A program made the position numbers and the translations under genes. A stretch of 64,000 nucleotides of DNA from Sepiola atlantica (taxonomy: Eukaryota; Mollusca; Cephalopoda; Sepiida; Sepiolidae), in contig OY744520.1 in the NCBI GenBank assembly GCA_963556195.1, positions 3,920,001-3,984,000 of the forward strand, written 5' to 3'. Numbering within the stretch: the first letter of the stretch is position 1; each line of letters starts with the position of its first letter. Positions 1 to 12,075 of this stretch are shown piece by piece. The notes beneath the pieces are model-generated. The model worked only from the letters and a program-made list of their open reading frames with translations. It did not search any database and was not told the origin of the DNA.

Positions 1-1013
1 GTTTGGGTATTATTGTTGATTGACAACATATATAAGATTAATGAAATAAAATATAGGGACATTTTTATATTAACAGTCGTCGCAATATCTCTCCCCGCAA
101 AATAAAATTGAGTTTTTTAGGCGATTACGTGTGAAGAGTGGACATTGTGGAAAACGGACATACGAATAGTAAACAATTATTTTAGAATTATAAGTGGTTA
201 ATCAGTTACATAAACTGATGACCCATCTCCGGGCCATTCTAACCTTTTTGGGAAATTAATAAAAATATTTTAACTGCTAATCCTAATTCGACTGTAGGGT
301 CACAAAACGACACATAAAATAGACCCTTCTTCTACCCAAACCAGAAATTACAACAGATTTAGTTCTCATAGCAACAAAAAATGGTTAACTGCCCTAAAAC
401 GCTAGAATGATCCGGAAGTGAAGATATCATTTTAAATTACATGGATATACTAAACTTATCCCCACTCTATATTCTAAAAAACGAATATTTCAAATTGTTG
501 TCAAGTTTTTAAGCGCGTTCATACGTAATAACTAAGAAAAAGGAAGAATCTATTTTTTGTTTTGTGGTCGGTGGGATGATTTAACAGACGATGTTAATTT
601 ACACTTATACTATAGATCTTTTTTTGTTCGGAATTTGGACAAAATAGTAAAACGGCGGTTTGTAAATAATAAGTTTGTTGTTATTTATTTATTTTTCACG
701 GAAAATTTAAAACTACAAAACTTAAATGCTGGAATAATAAAAAATATTTTTAACGCGTTTCGTTGTAATGCTGCTATTTTAGAAAAAAACACACTAGGCT
801 TGAAGAAATGAGGTGTATAAAAATAATTAACTAAGTTTAAAATAACAACTTTTTTTTCTTGTCGATTTTTGTGGAGCGAAATAAATGATTCTCTATGCAG
901 GAGACGGTCACGTCCTTTGAAAAGTAATGAACCTAGTCACGATGTCTTTTTTCATTTTTTATATATTAGCTCTTTATTTAATTACTGTTAATACCGACAA
1001 AACTATTCCATAT

Positions 1014-1016
<3 letters not shown>
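1..1016. other. AT-rich intergenic DNA, no gene seen
   Basis: I see no coding signal, RNA gene or recognisable mobile element here. The only open frame (557-811) is short, phenylalanine/lysine/asparagine-rich as expected from AT-rich DNA, and shows no domain I recognise. Confidence 0.6.

Positions 1017-1078
<62 letters not shown>
1017..1078. repeat. (TA)n microsatellite
   Basis: Uninterrupted TA dinucleotides of about 60 bp, preceded by a short (CA) run. Confidence 0.97.
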
Positions 1079-1079
<1 letters not shown>

Positions 1080-1316
1080 GCAAATATGACAATCAGATTA
1101 TAATCGAATAACAGCAAAAATTCTTTATAGTGAACTGTTTAAAAATATAATTATGCAAATTAGGTAAACAAAAAACTGTATTTGCGACTTTGCTTCACCA
1201 TAAATAGAGTATTTCAAAATAATATAGTGTATTACTAATTTAAATTAGACTATACAGTTTTGATTGTAACATAGGAGCGATAAATAAGAACATATTTCGC
1301 ATTTATTCATTTAAAT

Positions 1317-1362
1317 ATATCTATATATCTATCTATCTATCTATCTATCTATATATATATAT
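1317..1362. repeat. (TATC)n/(TA)n compound microsatellite
   Basis: Tandem TATC tetranucleotides run into a short TA tract. Confidence 0.9.
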
Positions 1363-1384
1363 GTTGTTTCGTGTATCAACATTA

Positions 1385-1590
1385 AATGTTATAGAAGTAT
1401 ATACTCTTTTATGTATCAATGTTCAGTATTTACTTCAATCGTGCTTAGTACGTGAGTAGAGCTAAGTAGTAAGTTATTAAAATATATTCATAGCGATTAA
1501 GAGGTTTCCGTGTTTAGTCTGACGATTCCCTACGGGGATAAAGTGCGAAAGCCTCTGTGTAGTTTAATTGCTATGAATATACTTTTCGAA
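1385..1590 (+). repeat. Dispersed repeat family R1, copy 1
   Basis: The stretch with CAGTATTTACTTCAA, TAGTACGTGAGTAGAGCTA and CCTCTGTGTAG is found again, inverted, at 61605-61765 with clear but imperfect similarity. No coding capacity, RNA polymerase III B box or terminal repeats were recognised, so the class is unknown. Both copies abut (TA)n arrays. Confidence 0.65.
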
Positions 1591-1595
1591 CTTAC

Positions 1596-1597
<2 letters not shown>

Positions 1598-1653
<56 letters not shown>
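1598..1653. repeat. (TA)n microsatellite
   Basis: About 55 bp of pure TA directly next to a perfect inverted repeat. Confidence 0.97.
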
Positions 1654-1656
<3 letters not shown>

Positions 1657-1724
1657 TAGTAAGTTTTTGAAAAAATTCCGGGTATTTTCATTGCTCACAG
1701 CCTTTCAAAAACTTACTACTGATA
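1651..1724. repeat. Short perfect inverted repeat (hairpin)
   Basis: TATCAGTAGTAAGTTTTTGA at 1651 is matched by its exact reverse complement ending at 1724; the loop is about 30 bp. The loop and right arm, with CATTGC..ACAGCCTTT..ACTACT and CAATGCTTC, recur in diverged form at 63343-63420, so this is part of a dispersed element rather than an isolated hairpin. It sits between two (TA)n arrays. Confidence 0.85.
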
Positions 1725-1744
1725 TACCCAGCAATGCTTCATTC

Positions 1745-1748
<4 letters not shown>

Positions 1749-1794
<46 letters not shown>
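1749..1794. repeat. (TA)n microsatellite
   Basis: Pure TA followed by a short (TG) run. Confidence 0.97.
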
Positions 1795-1796
<2 letters not shown>

Positions 1797-2550
1797 GTGT
1801 GTGTGTGTAAAAAAGACAATAGGAAAAACAAAGTATTTACAGGAATTAATCATCAACAAAAGATGGATATTAACGGCCCAACGAACGTCTTCAGAAAAAG
1901 TGACGATTTCAGAGTTTTTATAATAGCTGCATAAACAATGTAAGGAACATTGTATAATGGGATGGTTTGGACACGTGTTTTAATATTTGACAAAATAAAC
2001 AATTGTGTAGCGCGTGCGACAAATACGTTAAGATAGTGAAAGGAAGAGAAAGAGAAAAAAGACAAGAAACTAGAAAGCAAAGGAAAATATATGGACCAGC
2101 AGATATATTGCATTGTTTCGGTGTCTTTTTTGCCAGATGATTGTTTAAGAAATGAAATAAGAGTATAACGTTTAACAATGCTTTCGATGCACTTGCCGCG
2201 TGTGAGAGAGTATTCAGTCTTGAAGAGGGTGCATTATGACTAGTGGGTTTGTGGGATAGTTATATTTGATGGCCTGGCTGTATTCGAAAATGCTTGATTG
2301 TATAATATGACTGTTGCATCGATATAAAATATCTGACATGACATTTGATTTTGTAAATGCCGGCTAGGAAAGAAGTGCCCTTACGTTGTAGGTATGGACG
2401 GGTTTTGTGTTTAGTAAATCTTAAATTGGTTTAGTTGTTGATGTAACTATATCTATGTCAATATATCTCACCACTTCATAAGAACCTCCGATCACAATTA
2501 GAGTATTATTCACAGCATTCTATTTCATGATATATCGTGTATTTTGTTCT

Positions 2551-2552
<2 letters not shown>

Positions 2553-2595
<43 letters not shown>
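2553..2595. repeat. (TA)n microsatellite
   Basis: Pure TA. The flank at 2600-2670 (ACTTTTAG..GACCTATTGTGAA..AGCTCAATATAC..GATAGAGCAA) recurs beside another TA array at 30510-30595. Confidence 0.95.
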
Positions 2596-2598
<3 letters not shown>

Positions 2599-2599
2599 A

Positions 2600-2675
2600 A
2601 TTATAACTAAAAGGTACACTTTTAGAGAGTTGGACCTATTGTGAAATAAGGAAAGCTCAATATACTGGATAGAGC
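2600..2675 (+). repeat. Dispersed repeat R2, copy 1
   Basis: Shares the ordered motifs ACTTTTAG, ACCTATTGTGAA, AGCTCAATATAC and GATAGAGCAA with 30515-30595. In both places the repeat starts immediately after a (TA)n array, suggesting that the array is part of, or the insertion site of, the element. Confidence 0.6.
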
Positions 2676-2805
2676 AAAAATATGGTTTAAGGAATGAAAG
2701 AGAAAAAAATAAATGTTTTTTATTAACTAAACTGCTCCTTGTTTTGAACAACTGAAAGTATCGATTTGCTTCCATTTGCAGGTCTTATTAATTTTCTTTG
2801 ACGTA

Positions 2806-2808
<3 letters not shown>

Positions 2809-2881
<73 letters not shown>
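2809..2881. repeat. (TA)n microsatellite
   Basis: About 70 bp of pure TA. Confidence 0.97.
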
Positions 2882-2887
<6 letters not shown>

Positions 2888-3540
2888 GCACGTTTGGTTA
2901 AACAGTAGCGACAGCTTCTGTTTATTTATTTTTTTCGATTCTTCGCACGACCGATTTGGTATTGCTGTCCATGTTGTATAAAATGCCCTATCAGAGAATG
3001 TGTCTCTGCAAACACCACGTATATCTGCATTAGACGTAGCATATCACGCCGACTAACTTGCCATCTCACCTACCCTCAAAGTTCCATCTATCAAAACTTA
3101 ATAACACATAGCATCCCAAAAAATGAAATCTAGGAATATTTTAACCAGGAACACGGACCACAGCTCAAATGTGGCATATATGAACAGGTATAGGTGTAAC
3201 ATTCAAATATGAATAGAAGGACCACGTAATCAAACAACATGATTTGAGGTTTTGAAAAATGTTTGAGAACTTTGTCAGAAGGGTACGTTAAAAGATGTAT
3301 AATATTCCGTTCATAAGAACCTACCAGTACTGAACTTGCCCTCTAAAAAATATGAATGATAAGGAACTATATATACTGTTACACCGGCCGTTCGTACACA
3401 GGAGACACTGTACCGGTTGTCACTATAAATAGTATAACTGTCTAGCCAAGTGCTAGTCAATTTCTTACTTTGGTAATACACTTGTTAAACCAACCCTTGA
3501 CTTGACTTCCTCTATTTATTATTTACTGTTAGACAACTTC

Positions 3541-3545
<5 letters not shown>
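2882..3545. other. Unassigned AT-rich DNA
   Basis: No gene recognised. The part from about 3375 (TGTTACACCGG, a TATAAATA box near 3425, ending near AACTTCACAACA at 3546) has the general look of a solitary LTR, but I see neither a second copy nor a clear target duplication, so it is left unassigned. Confidence 0.4.

Positions 3546-3593
<48 letters not shown>
3546..3593. repeat. (TA)n microsatellite
   Basis: Pure TA. Confidence 0.97.
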
Positions 3594-3596
<3 letters not shown>

Positions 3597-5765
3597 GTAA
3601 AAAGTGTATTGGTGGTCTTGTTATTGCAAACCAAATATATGTCAATAAAGCCCACGTAAAGAAAGGAACACTCGCCACCAGATATGTCCTATTTAGCAAA
3701 AAATATTACCTGCGTAAACAATTGTTGAATTCATCTCAGCAATATCTTCATGTCGAACCCGTATAATCAACGGAGTGTATATCAGCACATATTCTTGGTT
3801 AGACTCAATTCAATACTCGGCGAAGATCTAAAGAGGTTGGGATTATTTTTGTAGCTGCCTCCGATTATTGTAAACGCAAGTAATCTATATTAAACCGACG
3901 TTGGAATAAGTCTGCCAACTCAACTTTCACTTTCCAACCCACCAACAATTATTATTCTTTATCAACATTTGTTTACTCTCCTCCTCTCTGCATCCATTTT
4001 TGGTTAATTTCTCAAGCCTGCCATTCTATCTCTTATTTTAGACATGAAATTAATTATGTTTGTCATGTGAGAAAAAAAGAAAACAATGAAAGAAATGAAA
4101 ATAAAGTTACAATGATAAGAAATATTCTTATGGGGTGATGGATGAACATAGTATGCTAAACTTAGCCCGACGAAAATTCTATTTTAAAATGTGTTATGCG
4201 GGACAATAAAAATGCCGACGTAAACATATCAAACCGATGAAAATGATATTTCCAATTTAAACGTGACAAATAACCGGACGTGATATTTTAAACTTCATTG
4301 TGATATTTCAAACATAAGCATAACAGACAAACATACATTTGAATTCAAATTTAAGTATGTGAGGTAAACGGACGTGCTATTTGAACCTGAACCATGGCAG
4401 TACTGGGAAATTATATTCCAAACATAATCTTGCCAGAAAAACAGAGGCACAAAACCACGTACCGCGTTGTTGAAACGCATCTAAATAAACAAGAGGCTTC
4501 TCTTGAATCTTCACTTTCAAAGACTAAAGTGTCATTTATAACATAGGCATGACAGACCAACAAACGAACCACCTCACCGAGCGACTGACAGAACCTCTTA
4601 GCTGCATACGTTGTCGCATCAAAGAAAGACACTGGTAGGCAGATGAAATAGAAATAGTAGAAATATTAGAAATAAAACAAAAAAACAGACGAACGTAAAA
4701 ACACAGAATCTTCGGGTAACTTATCTGTTTAAACCACCCCTCGTTCTTCTGGAAATAATACTCTGTAAATCCATTTAGTTTGATGACTGCCATGACATCC
4801 GTGTGCTTTTAAGCAACGACATTTCCCCAAAGAAACAGCGTAACCGAAAGTAGTTAATCAATTAATGCAATGTTATTTGACACTTAACATTCTGATCATC
4901 CTTTGACGCAACTGCGATCAAAGTGAAACGAAATCGATGTGTTTAGCCTAATCAAATGTAAGGCTTAAAATGATGACCTCAAAGTAGACAAAGAACGAAG
5001 AGACGAATACATGTACCTATTATCATTCCAAATCTGCGCTTATCAATATCTATTGCAATGAGACTTTTTTATATATATTGTAATCACACAAATACATATT
5101 ACTTAGTGTTGGGATTGAGTTATATTTGAAAATACATTTAAATAGTTCTATTTTGCCGTAATGTACACGCTATCGAACTCATATTAAGCTTTTGTTATCT
5201 AATACTTACACACACTCTGCCCGTATTGTACTTATGCTCTCGGAAATAGTTTATACAGACTGTATCACTTTCGTTTGTGCTCATATATTTCTTTGTTAAC
5301 CCACAGTCGATGATAATAATAACATTGTATATAAAACATAAGATATGAATAGTAAATTATAAACAATCAGGAATATGATTACATTATTGATAATGTTTAA
5401 CGCATAGCTGGAGAGCAAAAGCTAGAGAAGTAGAAACATAGCTGGAGAGAAATCGAACAGAAAATAACATATTTGCGAATTTGTTTGTTTATTTTTTTCA
5501 TATTTAATTGGCTTTAAAACTAATATTTCCATGATTCCCCAAATTTAAGCAGAACTGAATTGCTGCTCTAAGAATTCTGATCTTTCTTGTATATATATAT
5601 TTCCACATTCTATAGTCCTTTACGCATTTATGTTTTGGAAAATATCTTCAACACCAGCAACTTATCTATGTGTACCGATTCAAGAAAAATTCAGAGATAT
5701 GGGGGTGGACACATACGAAACACATGTAAACATTACTTCAGCACATTGGCTAGACTCATTTTAAT
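3594..5765. other. AT-rich intergenic DNA, no gene seen
   Basis: Short open frames on the minus strand at 4295-4793 overlap each other and show no recognised domain. Two weakly similar stretches (about 4300-4345 and 4535-4580, both with ATAAGCAT/ATAGGCAT followed by GACAGACCAA-like sequence) hint at old duplicated repeat DNA. Confidence 0.5.
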
Positions 5766-6332
5766 TTGTTCTTTGTTACTACCACCTTCGTCAACGACAC
5801 ACGCCCACACGTAAATAACAAATCCTCCCTCTCCCCCACTCAACTATTTTCTCCCATACCCCTTCTTAAATTCCCTCATTTTCTCAAAACGCTCTCTAAG
5901 ACCATAACTTTCGCCCATCCACCAAAATCACAACCCCTCCTTCCTCTCTACCCATCCTCCTTTCCCTGCATACACCCCCCATACACAAACATTCCAACTT
6001 ACTTTTTCCCCTTCAATCTTGAACCGCAGCCATCTGGTCAAACACCCCCCTCCCCCCTCTTCCTCACCTCCCTCTCTGCCATCCACTTTACCCCTGCTCA
6101 TCCCCCACCTCTTTCTTTAACCACCAGCCACAGTAGTCCTGGCTCACCCCATTCTTCCATTTTTCCCCACTCATTCTTTTCTACATTCATTTCTATTTCT
6201 CCAACAAATACGGACGTCCACCCAGCAGTTGGCCACTATTTCATTCTATTTTTCCCAATATGTCTACCCTACATGTATCTGGGCTTGCATGACATTTTTT
6301 CTCTATTTTATCATCCTGATGAAGTCTTATAA
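5766..6332 (+). other. Pyrimidine-rich tract with long open frame, probably non-coding
   Basis: About 570 bp with a strong C+T bias on the plus strand. It stays open for 188 codons and would read as a Pro/Ser/Phe-rich low-complexity protein. The frame starts at TTG, has no ATG near its start, and is open largely because stop codons need purines. It runs straight into the repeat terminus at 6310-6395. I recognise no domain and treat it as repeat-associated low-complexity DNA. Confidence 0.5.
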
Positions 6333-6397
6333 ATAAAGACGAAACGTTGATGTACACATAAAAAACATCCATTTTTTGGTTTTCTCTTTTCATTTTC

Positions 6398-6398
<1 letters not shown>
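6310..6398 (+). repeat. Repeat terminus with GACGAAACGTTG motif (family R3, copy 1)
   Basis: CCTGATGAAGTC, AATAAAGACGAAACGTTGAT, a short spacer and TTTGGTTTTC match the copy at 30333-30415 and the inverted copy at 30168-30250. 'Gaagaa...GAAACGTTGA' tails are seen at the ends of several invertebrate retroelement families; which family this is cannot be settled by eye. The copy ends at a (TA)n array, as the others nearly do. Confidence 0.75.

Positions 6399-6400
<2 letters not shown>

Positions 6401-6447
<47 letters not shown>
6401..6447. repeat. (TA)n microsatellite
   Basis: Pure TA abutting repeat R3. Confidence 0.97.
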
Positions 6448-6450
<3 letters not shown>

Positions 6451-8360
6451 TACTATCAGGTTACACAGCGTTGCCTAAGAATATTTGATAGCATGCCCAA
6501 TGCAAGTAACAGTTTCTTTTTTTAAATTAGTCAACCTTTAAGCGTTGAATAAAAGAAGACGTCATTCTTCGGAAAACAAAATCTTAATGGGTTGAAGTAA
6601 AAAAAGGTTGTTCCAAAAACTTCGACATGTGACACTTTGTTAAACACAAATGTTTTTTAAGTTTGGATTGGTGAAAAAATTTAAACGCTATTCGTAACAA
6701 TTAACACGGGGTGAGGTTAAGTAACACATCGCTCACTCGTCTCGGGCTTTACTAATAAAATGATAATGTTTTGCTGTAATTCGACTTTATTAATCGAGAT
6801 AGCCTACTTCTCGGGCGACACATTTATTCCAACACTTGTCTTATAATTAGAATCCTTTTTTTTGTAGAACAACATCTTTTTTTCCTCAGAATACGCTTTG
6901 TTCTTCTATATCACTTCTTCATTAGAAATACATCTCTTTCCCTTTTCTTTTAAGTTTTCCAGAGAACTTTTAATCATTCGAGGTCAGTCAGATCTGACGA
7001 ATAGTTGAAGTGCAGTTCATGTAGTTTTGCGATCTTTGCGATCTACTTCTGAGAGGCTGCATTGTCTTCGCAGAAGAGAACCTTTCTTCTTTATTTGTCA
7101 TCGTAATTTTACGTTTACTTCCTTCTAACAAACTAATAATACTATATAATATTCGCTATTGATGTTAATACCTTTTACAAGTCAATCAATAATAACACAT
7201 TTACTGAACATCTTAAAATACGAAAGCCAAAATCTTGCCCCCTGGTTTTGAGTCTTTAGCTGATATTGAGGGCTTTACCCTGCTACTGTCAACTGACGAC
7301 ACTGCCGATCTGATTCTTGCTTGACGTAGTGATTCCATATTTCTATTTATTGTAACATATTGACGCAAATATATTTGTTTAGTTTCGTTGAAACAGGTTC
7401 AAACAACGCTCTGAATCATCGACACGATGTTGTTTTTGATTGACTGTGACAAACGGAGCACCCGTTATTAACAGCTTCCCCATGCAAAATGGTGAATACT
7501 ATACCTTTCGATTGCTTCACCTCCTCTGCTATCTTAAGCAACTTAAATTTACAATAAGTCAAAATGAGTTTGTTGACAGTTCTTATGTTTTCCGGCTGAA
7601 CTTACGTATGGAAGGCGACCCGATAGGTCAGGCGAATAATCTCTGTACGACCACGTTCAAAGTCCAAATACACCTTTTTACAATTGGTTTCGGCGGATCA
7701 GAGTCTGAATAACACTTGTCAAGCCATCGCATGCTTGAACATACAATGCTTAATCAAGACACGAAATTCAGATTCCCCATTGCTTTGAACATTTACAACA
7801 GTAACTGTGGTTAATAAAATAATATGAGAATCAGGCTCAGATTTTGACATGTAACATTTGAGTAATTGTTCCTTGTAAAAAGTCGTTTATTTCTTCCGTA
7901 AGCTTTATACCACCTAATGAATTCTGCCTTAGAGAAGAAAACTGTTTCAATCACATGCCTCTACTTATTACCGGTTATATGAAAAGATTAATAATAGAAA
8001 TGCTATTCATTGTCTAATTCTATCAGCTGCTAAAACTGAAATGAGTGTTTATTCTCCTTTGGTAAGTAGAAAATGTATCATAAACAGTATAGAAACTGTT
8101 GAAAGTAGTGTGTACACATATCACTGCTTAAGAAGATATAATTTCTATTTTTTATATGTATACTTGTTGCATGAATGAAGAAAGGAAGAGTGAAGTTTTA
8201 CTTTAATTCTCTTGTAGTACACATATGTATCTTTACCTAAACTTCTAGCAACTGTTGAAAGTATAAAATACAAATGGCATTGCGTATACAGATTTTATTT
8301 CACATTATATATTTATTTTCCTACCAGTTTCATAAATGAACTTATGTTTCGTACTGATCT
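6448..8360. other. AT-rich intergenic DNA, no gene seen
   Basis: No recognised gene. The open frame at 7440-7712 begins at TTG and matches no family I know. The stretch 7380-7720 is less A+T-biased than its surroundings and may be an old element fragment, but I cannot name it. Confidence 0.45.
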
Positions 8361-8478
8361 TGTATATATATATATATATAAAAATTGCCTTTTTGCGGAA
8401 TATACCTTGCTTTGAACTTTTGAATTGAATTTTGATTTGGCTTTTGCTTTCTCTAATTCCTTTCCATTCTCCTTCATT

Positions 8479-8502
8479 TATATATATATATATATATATA
8501 TG
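8479..8502. repeat. Short (TA)n tracts
   Basis: Short TA tract; another of about 20 bp lies at 8362-8381. Confidence 0.85.
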
Positions 8503-9248
8503 CCATAAGTAGATTGAGAATGCGTTAATTAAATATATATTAATAGATATATAATTATGAACATCAAACATTTGAGATTAAAACACCGATCATTGATACT
8601 CAAAAGAGTGTTGTTGAATGTCATTAAAACAACATATTAATTAGGTGTTTAAATTCAAATCAGTTAACCTACTATTATGCTATGCAAGTAATATCAAGAC
8701 ATGAATAGGTAATATTTATTTTAAAGAAATATAATTCGGTTTTTAAACTAAAGAAATGTTATTACCAATCAAGCATGTAATTCAAACCTTATAGATATCG
8801 CTCCGAAAGTTGTATAATTATAATAATTATATAGTGTATTTGCATTTGCATTGCATACTGCCGAAATAGCTTAATATTTTTTTCGAAGAGCTAAAGTTAA
8901 CATCGTGTATTCCTTTACTAAAGAGCTCAAGCTACGGATGGCGATCTAATGTTGTCATACATCAACAGAATATAGTTGGACAATTTTTAATCATTGTAGC
9001 ATGTTGAATATATATTCTAAAACTAATCCGGATCTAAGTTAAAAGACATAAGCAAGAATGCAATGTTAAATCTTCAAACTGTCATCTACACATACATACA
9101 CCCACATAGACATATATATGTCTATAAATACATTATGCGAGTGCATAATTAAACCAGCTATATTCACACAGTTGTCAAGATCGTATAGACTACGAAAAAT
9201 CAGTAAGGTGTACATATATATGTCGCATTTATCACAATATAATGCTGT

Positions 9249-9280
<32 letters not shown>

Positions 9281-9284
9281 CATA
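9249..9284. repeat. (TA)n microsatellite
   Basis: TA tract with CA interruptions, immediately left of the 9285-9606 palindrome. Confidence 0.9.
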
Positions 9285-9606
9285 TTTTAAAGAAAGAAAG
9301 ATGAAGATAACAATTGTACAAAATTACATAAAGTTACATAAATTAATACAAATTTTATTACATCGAAAGTTCTCATGCAAGGAGTTACATTAATCCTTAA
9401 CCCATGGTGTTTCAAAGATAACATTCTTCTTGTCAGAGGATAACATCTGGTAATATGACGAGAAGAGTGTTATCTTTGCAAAACCATGGTTTAAGGATTA
9501 ATGTAACTCCTTGCATCTGAACTTTCGATGTAATAACACTTCTATCAATTTATGTAACTTCATGTAATTTTGTACAATTTTTATCTTCATCTTTCTTTCT
9601 TTAAAA
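9285..9606. mobile_element. Foldback / MITE-like palindromic element
   Basis: The left arm (about 9285-9440) reads TTTTAAAGAAAGAAAGATGA, then GTACAAAATTACAT, GCAAGGAGTTACATTAATCC and ATGGT. The right arm (about 9450-9606) is its reverse complement with scattered mismatches, ending ATCTTTCTTTCTTTAAAA. The whole is a nearly uninterrupted inverted repeat of about 320 bp whose centre (near 9445) carries AGATAACA/TGTTATCT. There is no coding capacity. The size and structure fit a non-autonomous DNA transposon, but no parent transposase is identifiable. A (TA)n tract lies on its left, consistent with TA-targeting but not proof. Confidence 0.85.
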
Positions 9607-9695
9607 TTGGTTGCTCTACTTAACGTATTGAGCTTTATTTTATCGAGATAGATCACTCCACGATAGTTCACTTATCGTTAATTCTATTATTATAA

Positions 9696-9696
9696 G

Positions 9697-9763
<67 letters not shown>
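9696..9763. repeat. (TA)n microsatellite
   Basis: TA with one CA interruption. Confidence 0.96.
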
Positions 9764-9766
<3 letters not shown>

Positions 9767-10059
9767 TATAGTGGCAGACGTCTGTGTATGAAGTATGCTG
9801 TCCTTTATTCGACTTGCGTTCTTGATTTTAAGGTGTTCATTCTATATAATTAGTAAATAGGAACATGTAAGATCTTATAAATCTCGCGAAGGATATATAA
9901 CAATATATAGATAGATAGGTAGATCAACACCGATAGTAAGATAGTACAGCGGGAGATGCAGATATCATTTGATAAACACAGACAGACAGACAAAGAGATA
10001 TATATATAACTATTGATAGATTAATACTATTAAAGAACCATTCTTGTGTGCAGATGATG

Positions 10060-10560
10060 ATATGCTCGCCTCAAAGAGAAAATCCGACCTGCAAAAGATC
10101 CAATCATAGTAAACCAGACTGGCACAGTTTTGTCTGAGGCTGAACATCAAACGAACGAAATATTTAAACGCCGATTAAAACGATCATGGCACAATACAAG
10201 TTGGCAGACAGGATGTTCCTCCAACGCACGATTTTACACATCTCGTTTCGAAACTAAGCAATGACGGAAACATTATCGGCGAAGAAGCTGTGCGCGTCAA
10301 TGCTACGCCACTCAAATGGCATACCAAGATCAGCGATTGTCTAAAGTCGAAGATCTGACTGTTAAACTTGTCGCTTTGTACAGCTCCGGGTGCTTACCGA
10401 TAACGACGAAGGGAGCAAAGATTCACCGTCATGGAAACCAAAATGTTTCGCATTATGTCTGGAATTACACTGATCGACCACATCTGCAATTAGGACATTA
10501 AAAGGTGATCGAGAGACAAATGAGGGAATAGCGGCTCAGAGCTGAGGGCAAATGACGACA
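10060..10560 (+). pseudogene. Degenerate, internally deleted non-LTR retrotransposon reverse transcriptase
   Basis: The early part reads PIIVNQTGTVLSEAEHQ, resembling the linker ahead of the RT domain (family pattern 'GxxLxxxEEQxxRW'), then in another frame LSNDGNIIGEEAVR. The next residues already belong to the post-palm region: LKWHTKISDCLKSKI, a stop, then in a shifted frame VALYSSGCLPITTKGA and ETKMFRIMSGITLIDHI. These match the C-terminal pattern of LINE RTs (LKSKIYRTVVRPVALYGSECWPTT..RMLRWMSGVTxxDxIRN). The RT palm with its YADD motif is absent, so about half of the domain was deleted, and frameshifts and stops break the rest. Family recognition is from memory of the motif pattern. Confidence 0.7.
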
Positions 10561-10796
10561 CCTTCGGGATACTTGTTTTTGTATTAAAAGCGACCGAGAC
10601 GAAGGTCGATGATGAAATTAAAAAACACTCTGCACAAAGTTCACTTTCAAACCAGCCTTCACACGGACCAAGCGTGTGACTTTGCTAAGTGAATACAAAG
10701 ATCGGTTATTTGATAATCCGCCGTATATTGGGATTAACGCGAAAGAAATAGAACAAAGATTATAAGAGACGCACATGAAAATAAGATAGAGATAAT

Positions 10797-10884
<88 letters not shown>
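10797..10884. repeat. (TA)n(GA)n compound microsatellite
   Basis: TA tract to 10844 followed by about 40 bp of GA. Confidence 0.96.
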
Positions 10885-11559
10885 TTCAGAGTTATACAGA
10901 TTAATAGATAATATATACCTATATAGTAATAAAGAGGTATAGAGAGCATATACATAAGTAGGTGTGGGTTTTTTCGGATAGAGAGGCTGTTAAATCAGTT
11001 ATGTGATGTTATAATATCAATGTGATAGTGCTCAAATAGAATAAAGCTTCCTGATCGTAATTTAAAAGATTTTTCAAACATTGTAACTAGAAAAAATACA
11101 TATTTGAGTTTTATAAGGTCGGTGTACTTAAAAATGATATGAAATAAAAGAGAGCTTTTACAATTTAAAATATTAAATACTTATGAATTACAAAACACAT
11201 GACATATTTGTATTAAATCCAGGCAACTTCTTCTCAATCCCCACATCACAAACGTGTCATTATGTACAGTTTTTAAACATAAAGCAAAAAGTGAAAGTGT
11301 TACATTTATCAATTTGCACTTACAACTTTCAGTTTCTTATACAACCTCATGCGGACAAACGAATGTCTAAACATTTTTTTTAATTGCCGGAGATGAAATG
11401 ACATTTTTTTGAAAAAAGGGATTATTACAAAGAAACGAGCGATAATTAAAATCATTTTTTTTAATGAGATCATTTTTTAACATAGTTCACCCCAAACAAG
11501 GCAATGCGCCACTGTATACGTAAGGGGATACTGGGTTATAGGGTGTAAGTTTTGTGAGT

Positions 11560-12075
11560 CATCCTAAGTTGTGAGCTGTGTAGCGAAATGTTTGTTTACA
11601 TTAGTTTTACATTTATGCATGTCAGTAGAGTCAAGGAAACATGGAACAGGGAGGGAATTCCAGAGATCGGCAGCACGTGGAAATAAGCCATCTGGGGACC
11701 ACCACAGTGAATGGATGGGATTTGGCAGAGCGCCCGGTTGATCTAGGGAATTTGCGTCGTGGGGCACCAGAGCAGCAAGTTCGTCAGAGCACAGACTATT
11801 GTAAGTACTTGTAAAACAGGCACAATGAAGCAACATTGCGACGGTGAGATAGGGGCTGGAGCTTGGTTGATAGTGGGGGATCTATTAAGGTGGCGACTCT
11901 TTTTTAAACCTTGTCTAAATGGAAGAGACTAGTGGATGATGCACCAGTCCATATGTGGCAACAATACTCTATGCATAGGCGGATGGTGACTTTGTAGAGA
12001 TATAGGATAATGTCAGGTGTGAGAAGTTTACTAGCACGGTACAGGGAGCCCATTTTCGTTGCAGCAGTTCATTAT
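11560..12075 (-). pseudogene. LINE reverse transcriptase C-terminal fragment (Jockey/CR1-like)
   Basis: Reading the minus strand from 12075 downwards: LYRASKLLTPDIILYLYKVT, then CIEYCCHIWTGASSTSLFHL and LDKV, then LSHRRNVASLCLFYKY; after a frame change, CSDELAALVPHD and LFPRAADLWNSLPVPCFLDS ending near 11564. This is the typical end of non-LTR retrotransposon RTs (patterns 'RPxLEYCSHIWSGA', 'LSHRRxVASLCLFYRYY', 'FxPRTxxLWNSLP'). The palm domain and endonuclease are missing, and there are at least one frameshift and one internal stop. This is the best-preserved LINE coding fragment in the window. Confidence 0.85.

Noticed and set aside
5766..6332. 188-codon Pro/Ser-rich open frame as a gene
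   Set aside because: Starts at TTG, low complexity, and is open because the strand has few purines; it ends in a repeat terminus.
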